From Aricia agestis (taxonomy: Eukaryota; Arthropoda; Insecta; Lepidoptera; Lycaenidae): a stretch of 64,000 nt of DNA. The DNA lies in NCBI RefSeq assembly GCF_905147365.1, contig NC_056423.1, forward strand, positions 2,088,501-2,152,500. Direction: 5' to 3'. Below the pieces are notes generated by a model, which saw only the letters and a list, made by a program, of their open reading frames with translations, was not told the DNA's origin and did not search any database. Shown piece by piece: positions 21,750 to 33,308 of this stretch. The stretch's first letter is position 1. Every line of letters starts with the position of its first letter. The position numbers and the translations under genes are program-made.

Positions 21750-21925
21750 GAACCGTAAATTTTTCTGTAGCAGAAAGTATCCTATGTCATTTCCTGGGGC
21801 GCAAAGTATTTTCATGGTAGTTAACCCAGCTAAATCGGTTCTGCAGTTTAGGCGAAAGAAGTAACAGATAGACAGCTAGACAGACCGACAGACTCACTTT
21901 GTCAATGAAATAAAGTGTAAGGAAT
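21750..21925 (+). mobile_element. Helitron-type dispersed repeat fragment
   Basis: GGAACCGTAAATTTTTCTG, AAGTATCCTATGTCATTTCC, GCTAAATCGGTTCTGCAGTT and a GACAGACCGACAGAC microsatellite match the body of the CATACTAATATTATAA-type elements. The termini are missing. Confidence 0.5.
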
Positions 21926-22039
21926 TATGGTTTTCAGTAACTTTAACAATATGGCTACTAGAAAAAATAAAGGTCTAGACACTTTATAATTTGGCTGAAA
22001 GAAGGCCAATTTTTAGGCCTTTTGTCTTTGTGTTATAAT

Positions 22040-22082
22040 CATAAAGTTAATATACCTTTCCGCTAGGTATATTAACTTTATG
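22040..22082. mobile_element. 43-bp minimal MITE, family X, copy 1
   Basis: The element is only two facing inverted repeats: CATAAAGTTAATATACCT and its complement, with a 6-7 nt spacer. A perfect 8-bp direct repeat GTTATAAT flanks it at 22032-22039 and 22083-22090. The longer family members at 22440 and 37458 share the ends and each has its own perfect 8-bp duplication. It is either a transposed minimal element or an internal deletion product. Confidence 0.9.
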
Positions 22083-22450
22083 GTTATAATCGTAATTCGT
22101 ACACTTTGCGAGAAGAGACATACAAACGGATAGCCACATCTTCACAGTTATAATATTAGTAACGATAAGGATTTTACGATTACTATATTTGAGAGGAAAG
22201 TTACGTATTTCGAGAAATAAACTGGATCTACAGCTTCCGGCGTCTGACTTAGTATACTAATTACATACGGGACGTCCGTCATCATTACTCGTCAGTTAAA
22301 TATCATTCTGTCTCTTTCGTCCCTCGTAGTTCGTACCATTCCATCGAAGAAATTAATTCATAGGCAGTTGACGGACCTACGTCGTTTGGTCGACTTATAT
22401 CAATTCAATGTTAGCTGGTATCTGTCGGATGGGTTTGACCAAAAAGTTAA

Positions 22451-22922
22451 GAGGATACAACAGGGGCTAGAGAAATGAAAAAAAGTACGTGTAATATCTA
22501 TAGCTGTCTCCCTTATCTCAAGCCTATACCGCAGAACGCGATAGAGACAACTGCAGAAAATCCAGAAAATCAACGATTCGTTGTCCCCTGATTCCTTCTC
22601 CAAAACTTAACCGATTTAAGTACTTTTTTCATTAAAGATTAAAAAAAGGCTTGAGCTGTGTTCCTATGTTTTGCTTTTTTTGTATAATTTAGCCAAATCT
22701 GTTTTCTGGACGTTTGAACACAGCGGAAAATGTGGCCATTTTTTTGGGTTTTTGAACGTTCATATCTTTTTCAATAATTAAATTATGAAAAAAAAGAAAA
22801 CATAGGGACATTGTATTAGTGGCCGTAGATATTCAGGAAAAAAATTATAACTCTACTAGCATTATCCAGGGAGGAAACAGGGGACAACGTTTGTATGGAA
22901 AAAAGGGCGGTGTGGAATCCTC
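22451..22922 (+). mobile_element. TTAA-specific non-autonomous element, copy 3
   Basis: This 472-bp element is bounded by TTAA at 22447-22450 and 22923-22926. Ends are GAGGATACAACAGGGGC and the complement of GAGGATTCCACACCGCC. Its target TTAA belongs to the inverted repeat of the X2 element, so it inserted after X2. Confidence 0.92.
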
Positions 22923-23164
22923 TTAATACACCTAGCGGAATAGAGAAACAAAGAGCTGAGCAAGCGAGATGTTACTATCAGTTACACTTAGTGGTAGTAA
23001 AGAGACGTGTGAATGTGATATATGACAGAAGAACCCTTTTTTTCATCTGTTTTGACAGTCAACACAGAAAATGTATGATTTTATGTAAAGGGCAAAAAGG
23101 ACAGCACTCCTCCTTTTGTCAAGTATTAATAAAAAGAAATGAGCAAATTAATATATTTTTTTAA

Positions 23165-23340
23165 ACGGGCTTTCATTTGGCCCACCACACATTCCCACCA
23201 CTGCAACTCCTGTGTCGCCAGGATCAACAGTGGTAACCAACCACGAAAACCCTTTGATATGATCTCAGGGATGCCCGAGGGACAAGCTAAATCTGTCTTG
23301 GGACCCGCAACGAAATTAATCAGAAGAAGGTAGGAGGAGT
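23165..23340 (+). repeat. Dispersed repeat family Z, copy 2
   Basis: AACGGGCTTTCATTTGGCC, TGTCGCCAGGATCAACAG, ACGAAAACCCTTTGATATGA and GAGGGACAAGCTAAATCTG match the reverse of 11288-11445. It lies inside X2. Confidence 0.55.
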
Positions 23341-23635
23341 GGGAGATATCCAATTTCCCAAGAAAAATGTATGTAGGAACATCATTTTTCTTAGATTTGT
23401 ACACACAGAATATGTAATTCAATTTTGGTGTCCTTTGACTGCTCGGGATTGTTTCTCTATTCCGATAGGTATATTATTATTAACTTTATGGGTTTGACAC
23501 TCGACCAAATTACTTAGGTTCTCCATCTGCCTAGGAATCAACTTCTCTGGTAGTACATGTAAAGACGTAATATTATAAATTCGAAAGTCTGTTCTTCTCG
23601 CTTAAATCGATTTGAAGAGGGATATATCCCTTCTT

Positions 23636-23685
23636 GTCTTTCAGTGGTGCTCAATGTATATATATACTTTGAGCACCACTGAAAG
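23636..23685. repeat. Perfect 19-bp hairpin
   Basis: GTCTTTCAGTGGTGCTCAA and TTGAGCACCACTGAAAGAC pair perfectly around a TA-rich loop, within a Helitron-type repeat context. Confidence 0.8.
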
Positions 23686-23764
23686 ACACAGGATAACTTA
23701 GAAAAATGTAGGGTTCCTGTGTAATAGAATTATATCGGCGCAACATCCTATACAGGCAATATCC

Positions 23765-23945
23765 CATAACCATACTAATATTATAAATGCGAAAGTTGCC
23801 CGTCTCTCTGTTACCTATTCACGCTTAAAATGCTCAACCGATTTTGGTGAAATTTTTAAATACTTTGAGTCCCTGGTAAGGAAATCGGATACTTTGTATC
23901 GCCTTTTGTACTTTTTACTCAATAGTTCTAAGTTCTGTATGTTAT
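23765..23945 (+). mobile_element. Helitron 5-prime fragment
   Basis: CCATACTAATATTATAAATG then CGAAAGTTGCCCGTCTCTC, AACCGATTTTGGTGAAAT and ACTTTGAGTCCCTGGTAAGG. No matching CTAG end is seen. Confidence 0.55.
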
Positions 23946-23969
23946 GGTGGTTTTGGTGAAATAAAGGAG

Positions 23970-24304
23970 TTTTTTTTTTTTATGAAATAAGGGGGCAAAC
24001 GAGCTAACTGGTCACCTGATGGAAAGCAACTTCCTTCGCCCATGGACACTCGCAGCATCAGAAGAGCTGCAGGTGCGTTGCCGGCCTTTTAAGAGGGAAC
24101 AGGGTAATAGGGGAAGGTAAGGATGGGAAGGGAAGGGAATAGGGGAGGGTAGGGAAGGAAATAGGGTAGGGGATTGGGCCTCCGGTAAACTCACTCACTC
24201 GGCGAAACACAGCGCAAGCGCTGTTTCACGCCGGTTTTCTGTGAGAACGTGGTATTTCTCCGGTCGAGCCGGCCCATTCGTACCGAAGCATGGCTCTCCC
24301 ACGT
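23970..24304 (-). mobile_element. SINE-like element with LINE-type tail, copy S4
   Basis: Complete block order with a long purine tract (GGGAAGGGAAGGGAATAGGG on this strand, 24127-24146). A forward tail fragment (24316-24366, TCATCAGGTGACCCGTTTGC to an A-run) lies 12 bp beyond its head, making an inverted pair. Confidence 0.88.
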
Positions 24305-24315
24305 ATGACGACTTT

Positions 24316-24366
24316 TCATCAGGTGACCCGTTTGCTCGTTTGCCCCCTTATTTCATAAAAAAAATT
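24316..24366 (+). mobile_element. LINE/SINE tail fragment, inverted relative to S4
   Basis: Only the last 50 bp of the family, TCATCAGGTGACCCGTTTGC to TTATTTCATAAAAAAAA. It is a severely 5-prime-truncated insertion. Confidence 0.75.
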
Positions 24367-24423
24367 GCAGCAGTATATTGGCATGGCGACGCTACGCGAC
24401 CACTAGCTTGTCACTCGGTCCAT

Positions 24424-24572
24424 CACGCTATCCATTGACAGTGATGTCACGTTGCGTGATGCGACCACGTGTTGGTGTCACGCGAGTCACGCACACGGCA
24501 CAAGCTCAGTGCGTGAGCTTAGCGTGCGAGCTGAAAGTTGTCGTGTCTTGTCAAGCTAGACTGCGTGACGTG
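24424..24572. promoter_or_regulatory. Cluster of GCGTG cores (candidate AHR/Spineless-Tango binding region)
   Basis: Seven GCGTG cores on either strand: 24424-24428, 24454-24458, 24479-24483, 24488-24492, 24511-24515, 24522-24526 and 24563-24567. Four of them (24424, 24452, 24479 and 24520) match the fuller TNGCGTG core of the xenobiotic response element. CACGTG (24466-24471) and ACGTG (24568-24572) E-box or Tango-type half sites lie among them. The block falls in a non-repeat gap between a SINE tail and a hAT MITE, about 32 kb 5-prime of the bHLH exon. Function is inferred only. CpG richness alone raises the expected number of such cores. Confidence 0.4.
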
Positions 24573-24640
24573 GATGTGCGGAAAGCCGTTAGGAGTCGAA
24601 CAGTTGCTTGTTACACAAAGGCTTAAAATCTAGACTAGAG

Positions 24641-24825
24641 CAGCGGCTCTCAAACTTTATTGGTGGCGGAACCCTTTAAAGACCAATTTCGCCATCTTTT
24701 TGGTGAAAAATGTCCGAGTTTCTTACGTCGGTTCTTCTCGTACAACAATTTACGTATCGCTCGCTGAGCCCCTACAAGGCCTTTGCGGAACCCAAGCTAC
24801 GAGGAGCACACATTGAGAATGACTG
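24641..24825. mobile_element. hAT-like MITE with 7/8 target duplication
   Basis: It starts CAGCGGCTCTCAAACTTTAT and ends CATTGAGAATGACTG. Flanks are GACTAGAG (24633-24640) and AACTAGAG (24826-24833). Inside are GGTGGCGGAACCC near the left and GCGGAACCCAAG near the right. Confidence 0.8.
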
Positions 24826-25065
24826 AACTAGAGTTACACGTCTGTGTGGCACCAGTTCATTTCATCAGTAATTCAGGAATGACGGGAGAATTATCCGTAC
24901 TGATAATATTTTAATTTTATGTACTTTTCAGCGATCATTTTGGTGTCACTCTCTGACTGATAGACTGAACTGAGTCCAGACTCCAGACTCACCGTGTAAC
25001 CTAGTCTAGGAGTTCTGGTCAGAGCCCTTAGCCAAGACGTTTATCTTTATCGCTTCTTTATATAA

Positions 25066-25205
25066 TCGCTGATCATAATGTATGGAATTGACATTAGACG
25101 AGCCGATCGTTAACGTCATATTAACGAACGCTTATGTCAATTCTATACATTTTGATCGGAGATACTACATAGAAGCAATAAAGAAAAGATCTTGGCTACG
25201 GGCTC
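25066..25205. repeat. Foldback MITE, family W, diverged copy 3
   Basis: ATCATAATGTATGGAATTGA and GTCAATTCTATACATTTTGAT form the arms, with GATCTTGGCTACGG at the right. This is recognisably family W but much diverged. Confidence 0.5.
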
Positions 25206-26092
25206 AGTTCACATTGCAACGTGACGCGTCGATGCTATGCCTTATCAAAATTGTAACAGGCAGACCGCGTACGGCAAGTCTGACAATTTTACTGGCATCC
25301 TTTTCCGGGCCACTTTAAACGATACCAAAATTTATCTAAATCGGTTTAGCACTGTGTGAAGAGGTAACAGACTGACAGATACAACATTTTATAAAATGCA
25401 ATTTATAATATCCAAGAAGTAAAGTAAAAAAAAAGGATATGGACGAACAGTCCATAGACGGCCCCAATTTTATAATTAAAAAAGAAATCCAAGAAGTAAT
25501 AGTAAAATTTGGAAACTACTGCTACTATTACGGAGCTAATATACCTCTATATTAGCTCCATGGCTACTATACTTCTTGTTAACCAGAAGACTCTGCTATC
25601 GTTTTAAAAACAAAATATCTGTACAAAGCAATTTCTTTAGTCATTACGTATGTAGTCATAGTAGGTATTATTCCATTAAATTATCCGTTATTAAGTGTAA
25701 TCGCTCTGCGACGGACAATGAGTCAATATTTAACCAGAAGGGACACAGTGAAAAAAATACAATATTCATGTCTCTAATCCCTATATTTTATTTTATTATT
25801 GATATAAACACTATTACAATAATATTAAAAAGGCGAAAGTTTGTTATTGTGATTTGTGTTTGATTATTATTTATTACTTTCCCGGAAAAACTGCTCATGG
25901 GATCATAATATTATCATATAATATAGTAAATTATGGCTCTGAAATAAGACGCAGGCAATTTTGTATCCGAAAAAGTTTAGTATCTCCTTCGAATAATTAC
26001 ATACTACTATTATAAATACAGTTTAATATAGTAAAACTGTAATCATTCCTAATGGAAAAAAATACGAGAAAAATATACCATCCTCATTCCTC
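25206..26092. other. Unassigned AT-rich stretch
   Basis: A Helitron-type scrap (AAATCGGTTTAGCACTGTG, GACTGACAGATAC) lies at about 25340-25381 and a short inverted string GGAGCTAATATA...TATTAGCTCC at 25532-25559. No gene found. The 95-codon ORF at 25576-25863 has no recognisable domain. Confidence 0.4.
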
Positions 26093-26308
26093 ATCACCTT
26101 GATGAGTGGCAGTTTTCCACAATGCGTTTTTCACGTAACTTTCTGCCGCGCACTGTAAAACTCTGGAACACCAGCAGTATTTCTGGACCTGCAAACCTTC
26201 AAGAAGAGAGCATATCCCTTTTTCTGATGTTGCGACTATGGGTGACGGTAGTTGCTTTCCACCAGTTGACCCGTTTGTTTGTTTGCCTCCTGATTTTATA
26301 AAAAAAAA
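26093..26308 (+). mobile_element. Non-LTR retrotransposon 3-prime end (ORF2 C-terminus plus tail)
   Basis: The plus strand translates, in one frame, to a segment containing RFSRNFLPRTVKLWN, the motif typical of the extreme C-terminus of insect LINE reverse-transcriptase ORFs. It is followed by CCTTCAAGAAGAGAGC, then ATGGGTGACGGTAGTTGCTT, CCCGTTTGTTTG and an A-tail. Everything upstream is missing, so it is a dead 5-prime-truncated copy. It shows that the tail of the SINE-like S family is LINE-derived. Confidence 0.7.
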
Positions 26309-26504
26309 GTTTATAATAGTAGCAATGCGCATCTGTTCAGTTACCTACTCTTAAGCCTACTGTGTGCCTCCTAAAATTAACTCTTATCGTTGTATTAGGT
26401 ACCTTCCTAGTTATTACCTTTCAAACATTTCGCATGAGGTCATGTACGAAATTCTTGTGAACCTTTAGAGTTTAGAGTATTGTCTGCTAGAGCTCTAGCA
26501 ACAA

Positions 26505-26610
26505 GGCCGCAGCAGCTCTTTTGATGTTGCGAGTGTCCATGGGCGACGGTAGTTGCATTCGATCTGGTGCCCCGTTTGCTCGTTTGCCCCCTTATTTTAT
26601 AAAAAAAAGT
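26505..26610 (+). mobile_element. LINE/SINE tail fragment
   Basis: GCAGCTCTTTTGATGTTGCG, GTCCATGGGCGACGGTAGTT, CGTTTGCTCGTTTGCCCC and an A-tail. 5-prime truncated. Confidence 0.75.
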
Positions 26611-26811
26611 ACAGTACCGTCGTAGAGCACATAAAAAATCGTTGAGGCATCGCGGCTACTCTAGGAACCGTGCATTTTCCGCAAAAAATACAACCTAGGC
26701 CTGTATCCATCCACGTGTATGTTGAATTTCAACAAAATCGATCAAGAACTTTCGGAGTCAAATCGCCGCAAACAATCCTTTCTTCTCCATAATATACTTT
26801 AATGCTACAGT

Positions 26812-26850
26812 ACCTGGATGACCGAGCTTTGCTCGGTATAGCAAACACTC
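26812..26850 (-). mobile_element. Helitron-type 3-prime hairpin remnant
   Basis: ACCGAGCTTTGCTCGGT is an exact hairpin matching that of the Helitron at 35107-35338. Here the end reads CATCCAGGTAC on the minus strand instead of the CTAG terminus, so the terminus has degenerated or belongs to a variant. Confidence 0.5.
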
Positions 26851-26951
26851 ATTGACTTCGTGTTACTTAATAATGCCATATCTGCTGGTCGTTAAAACAA
26901 TTAGTTGCTCAGAAAATAGTATTATTATTCGCCAGTAGATGTCAGGAAGAG

Positions 26952-28733
<1,782 letters not shown>

Positions 28734-28737
28734 TTAA

Positions 28738-29211
28738 GAGGATTCCACACCGCCATTTTTTCCATACAAACGTTGTCCCCTGTTTCCTCCCTGGATAATG
28801 CTAGTAGAGTTATAATTTTTTTCCTGAATATCTACGGCCACTAATACGATGTCCCTATGTTTTCTTTTTTTTCATAATTTAATTATTAAATAAGATATGA
28901 ACGTTCAAAAACCTAAAAAAATGGCCAGATTTTCCGCTGTGTTCAAACGTCCAGAAAACAGATTTGGCTAGATTATACAATAAAAAGCAAAACATAGGAA
29001 CACAGCTCAAGCCTTTTTTTAATCTTTAATGAAAAAAGTACTTAAATCGGTTAAGTTTTGGAGAAGGAATCAGGGGACAACGAATCGTTGATTTTCTGGA
29101 TTTTCTGCAGTTGTCTCTATCGCGTTCTGCGGTATAGGCTTGAGGTAAGGGAGACAGCTATAGATATTACACGTACTTTTTTTTCATTTCTCTAGCCCCT
29201 GGTGTATCCTC
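28738..29211 (-). mobile_element. TTAA-specific non-autonomous element, copy 4
   Basis: 474 bp between TTAA at 28734-28737 and 29212-29215. Ends are GAGGATTCCACACCGCC and the complement of GAGGATACACCAGGGGC. It differs from copy 2 at only scattered positions. Confidence 0.92.
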
Positions 29212-29215
29212 TTAA

Positions 29216-31174
29216 CAGAAAAAATTAAAAGTTTCTATTAATTTTTACTAACGCACCGAAGTTTCGTGACCCGTGAGCCCCGTAGGCCGTATAATTGATA
29301 CGGCATATGCGGCGGTAGCTACGCCTCTGACGAGTCTGATCCTCAATAGAAACGATTTGTAACAGTAACAGACAACCCCCAGGGGTTGCGTGACCGGCTG
29401 ACGTGTGACCAGGGTTGCAGGGTGGACGTAATTACACCGTGACCTTTGTAGGAAATACCAGGAGCTCAGAATTCTTAAAAAGTGTTCCGAAAATCTTTTT
29501 CAGAGTGCTAGGTAATTCTATTTTACAATTTATACACCTGGAAATACACGATAATATCTTCATAATGTATTGTATTGTATTGTATATACAATGTATTGTA
29601 TATTTAGATTATATGTGTATGTCACGAGTAGCTGTAAATTTTCCAAAAATTAATAAAATAAAATAAAAATAATTGCGAGCAGCGAGACTATCTGTTCGTC
29701 ATTCCATCTATGTTTGGTTTTGGTTTGGTGATTTAAATGAGTTATAGGCACAAACATAGAGCAAGCTGCAAGATAGATACCGCATGTCCCTCCATTTGTA
29801 TGAAAACGAGCGTAGGTACCACTTTTTTCCTCACTCTGTGGCGTACCGATGATAAGAAACGTGTCCATTATCTAAGATTCTAAGCCAACGTTTTTATTCG
29901 TTGGCTATTTAGGCATTTTTGAAATTCCGATTGACGTCCATTTCCGATAGCAGACTAAAGAACAGACTTTCGAAAGACGAGCATTGCTCGTCGTTGGGGA
30001 ACGCGATATGGCACGTGAAGGGCGGTATATATTCTAACTATCTTGATCTATGTCTGTGGTTATAGGGATACTTTGAGGAGAGGATCTAAGATATCCCTCT
30101 ATAGAGAAGTCCCGGCTAATGTGCAGTATCCGAGCAATAAAGGAATTGCTACGAAAATGAGGTTATTTGACTAAAGTTTATCTATTCACTTGTGTTTTTT
30201 AATGGTTTCAACTAGGTTTCAACTAACAACGCTGTTATTCAAATTACTATAAAAATATCTTAGAAACTTACGGCCTCACTCAGATTTTATTGACTTAACT
30301 CTAATTTATCTATATGATTTTGACATAATAATTTCTATTAACAATTTCTGTCAAACTCTTCATTAAAAGCTTATTAGTCATTAAAATGTTGATTGCAACC
30401 GTTACTTCTCTACGCTTAATTAACAAAACAATACCCTGAACTTATGCGTTCCTGGTAGTTTTTCACGATCCAGACTAGGCAATCAATAGTAACGGGGGAC
30501 TGTCAAAATGTGGTGATCAGTCTTCTAATTGCCTTGGGAATTGTTGTATTACCACGGTTGGTGGTACTATAGAGGTAGACATGCTATGTGAAGATCATTA
30601 TATTAAAATTAATTATCTCATGTTAATTATGTGATACATGATCTATAGATCGTAGATACGATCTAGAATACTGCATTAACTAAAATTTATGAATGCCTTA
30701 GCATTGTGTTTAACATTGTTTTATTTATTTCCAGGTAAAATTTGGCTCGACACACAAAGACTGTAAGGTAAAACCACAAATACTTTTTAGGTGAAACAAA
30801 AATCTTTTGGAAACGTGTAAATAATAATCAGCACCCGAATACAGTCTCATATTCTTTATTTTATTCTATATTTTTTATGATCGTAAAGCGTTTAAGTACA
30901 TAAAAGATATATAATTATAGTCCTAACAGCATACAGTTAGTACATAATTTACACTTAGAAAATATATGTTTAGGTGTAGAAATAAGAAAACTCATCCGGT
31001 GTACTTACAAAGTGTTTATTTTGTTCAACGCCCGCTATATCAAGGACAATAATTAGGGAATACAAAAAAGGTCGGAACCTCGGAGCAGAGGGCGCTACAA
31101 GCTCACACAGTAAACAATCCGACCAAAATCCGACATGTTGCACGTCATATCAGAATATTGACAGAATTTACACA
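29216..31174. other. Mostly unassigned, repeat-poor stretch
   Basis: A GTATT/TGTAT pentanucleotide run lies at about 29566-29600. A possible 33-nt micro-exon context is at 30735-30767 (see findings). GC-rich patches at about 29260-29420 hold no ORF I recognise. Confidence 0.4.
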
Positions 31175-31488
31175 GTAGGAGAGCCATGCTTCGGCACGAA
31201 TGGGCCGGCTCGACCGGAGAAATACCACGGGCTCACAGAAAACCGGCGTGAAACAGCGCTTGCGCTGTAATTCGCCGAGGGAGTTTACCGGAGGCCCAAT
31301 CCCTACCCTTCCCTTCCCTACCCTTCCCTATTCCCTTCCTTACCTACCCTGTAATCCTATTCCCTCTTAAAAGGCCGGCAACACACCTGCAGCTCTTCTG
31401 ATGCAGCGAGTGTCCATGGGCGACGGAAGTTGCTTTCCATCAGGTGACCCGTTTGCTCGTTTGCCCCCTTATTTCATTAAAAAAAAAA
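31175..31488 (+). mobile_element. SINE-like element with LINE-type tail, copy S5
   Basis: It begins GTAGGAGAGCCATGCTTCGG, has CTACCCTTCCCTATTCCCTT tracts, GCCGGCAACACACCTGCAGC and an A-tail after CCCCCTTATTTCATT. Confidence 0.87.
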
Positions 31489-32239
31489 CGTTGTCGAACG
31501 TGGATCAAAACTTTTTGCTTGCTGTCTGTGCTAGTGCTGTTCTAGCGTGAAAACATTGCAGAAATCTTGCAGTAAATCGCGCGGGAACCGTACATTTTTT
31601 GGGATAAAAACTATCCTATTATATAGAAAAATCGATTCAGCCGGCGCGGGCGTGGCAAAATATAGTCGTACTGTAGAATCCTATTTTACTTTATTATGCT
31701 GGTTCTTCAACCCTAAATAGAGATTTGGATGACGGACTTTGAAATGTTAGAATAAAAGCCCATACACATAGAAACAAATTAATCTATCCGGTACTTAAGT
31801 AAATTATATAAAGGAACATAGCGTGCTAAGTAATTGCGACTTTCTACAGAAATCCCATTTTTTCCCCGCTCCTGTAACTAATAAGATCATAATTATCGTT
31901 TAATTATGCATATGTATGCACAAGTACTATGGTTTATTGCGTTTAAGCCGATTCAGATTGTTCCAGCGATAATTGTGTGGTCCAAGTTGTAGCGATTAGC
32001 GGAGCGGTCAGCGAAGCGTAGCAGATAAAGAGTTGACGAAAAACTAATACTTTAACTTGTTTTCTAACTTTATGTAGAGAGTAGATTACTTTTAGCATTT
32101 TTTTTAATATACAATATTACATAAAATTAATTAGCATTCGTTTTAGTGGTCTTGGATTATCAAGCTTTATTTATTAGTCTTTAAATCCTTGTCACTATAT
32201 TCGCAGAAATTCAGCTACTGAACTATCGCTGTTTGTTTT
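31489..32239. other. Unassigned stretch
   Basis: A Helitron-type scrap (CGCGCGGGAACCGTACATTT) lies at about 31578. No gene found. Confidence 0.35.
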
Positions 32240-32710
32240 TTTAGGGTTCCGTACCCAAAGGGTGAAAACGGGACCCTATTACTAAGATTTCGATGGCTGT
32301 CCGTCTGCCCGTCCGTCCATCCGTCTGTCCGTCCGTCCGTCCGTCTGTCTGTCTCCAGGCTGTAGCTCAAGAACCGCTATAGCTAGACTTCTGAAATTTG
32401 GACAAATTGTGTTTTTCTGTTGCTGCTATAACAACAAATACTGAAAATAAAATAAAATAAATATTTAAGAGGGGCTCCCATACAACAAACCTTTTTTGCT
32501 CTATATCAGTAATGGCAACAGGTAGGTACTTGATTTTTCAAAAAGTCCTTTATTATATTATGTGTACTTTAATATTTGATTATTATATTAAAATAAAATA
32601 AAAATTTAAGGGGGGCTCCCATACAAAAACACAATTTTTGGCCTAATTTTCCTTTATAACGGTACGGAACCCTTCGTGTGCGAGTCCGACTTGCAATTGG
32701 CCGACTTTTT
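32240..32710 (+). mobile_element. GTCY-type rolling-circle (Helentron/DINE-like) element, copy 3
   Basis: Complete structure: a T-run, then AGGGTTCCGTACCCAAAGGG, CGGGACCCTATTACTAAG, a long GTCC/GTCT microsatellite (32294-32355), a middle of AACAACAAATACTGAAAAT and GGGGCTCCCATACAA blocks, then the sub-terminal GGTACGGAACCCTTCGTG, the hairpin GTGCGAGTCCGACTTGCA and a T-run. A short sub-terminal inverted repeat, a GTCY array and a 3-prime hairpin with ends in T-runs resemble Helentron/DINE-1 non-autonomous elements. Confidence 0.82.
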
Positions 32711-33220
32711 CATTATACTTTCGTGGAATGTTTTTACACGATTACAAACAAAATATCTACATATTCGTTAGAGAAAAAAAGAGACAAGTTGTGTTAGGTC
32801 AATGGCCGGCATTTTTACGTGTTTATCGACGGACGTAGCTTTTTATCAACTCTGGCAAGTGATAAAGTATGCTAATAACTTAACAATGTTAAAACGCTGA
32901 CGCTTAGGGCTTGTACCACACAAATTGGTGTTTGCTCGTCGTACAGCTGATTATTAGTTCACCATAGGGTAGATTTAAATCCCACCGACAGATCCAATCG
33001 AAATTCACCGTTATCACCACCATGTAGAGTATATTTACGTGTGCCAAAACCGTTACTAAGCCAACATTGTTTATATGAAATTTGCAACATTTTTAAGGGG
33101 AATTATACATAATTCTACGTTGATACTCATATACATAGATAAAGGCATTTTGAATATTGAATTGGTATGGGTAAAAAAAGAGGGTTTTTCGATATTGACA
33201 GTGTTGTATCTTTCGCACAG

Positions 33221-33282
33221 CGGTTCTCAAAAATGTTTGGTGGCGGAACCGGAACCGCAGAGCACTTTGAGAATGCCTGCTC
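33221..33282. mobile_element. Very short hAT-like remnant
   Basis: CAGCGGTTCTCAAAAATG at the left and CTTTGAGAATGCCTG at the right, only 62 bp, with GGTGGCGGAACC inside. It is related to 24641-24825. No target duplication found. Confidence 0.55.
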
Positions 33283-33308
33283 TAGCTAGCCATCCATTTA
33301 GACATCTA

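Larger units (their letters stand above)
22440..23490. mobile_element. Family X MITE, copy 2, with TTAA element inside its terminal repeat
   Basis: The 8-bp duplication GGTTTGAC lies at 22432-22439 and 23491-23498. The left end reads CAAAAAGTTAA, is then interrupted by the TTAA element (22451-22922), and resumes TACACCTAGCGGAATAGAG. The right end is TTAACTTTATG. The interior resembles the copy at 37458 and also holds a family Z fragment. Confidence 0.85.
22340..23555. repeat. TIR-bearing MITE, family Y, copy 2 (outer shell of nested stack)
   Basis: The left part (ATCGAAGAAATTAATTCATA...CTGTCGGATGGGTTTGAC) and right part (CTCGACCAAATTACTTAGG...CTAGGAATCAACTTCTCTG) together match Y copy 1 at 3955-4490. 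Element X2 splits it exactly after GGTTTGAC, with that 8-mer repeated on the other side. Confidence 0.65.
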
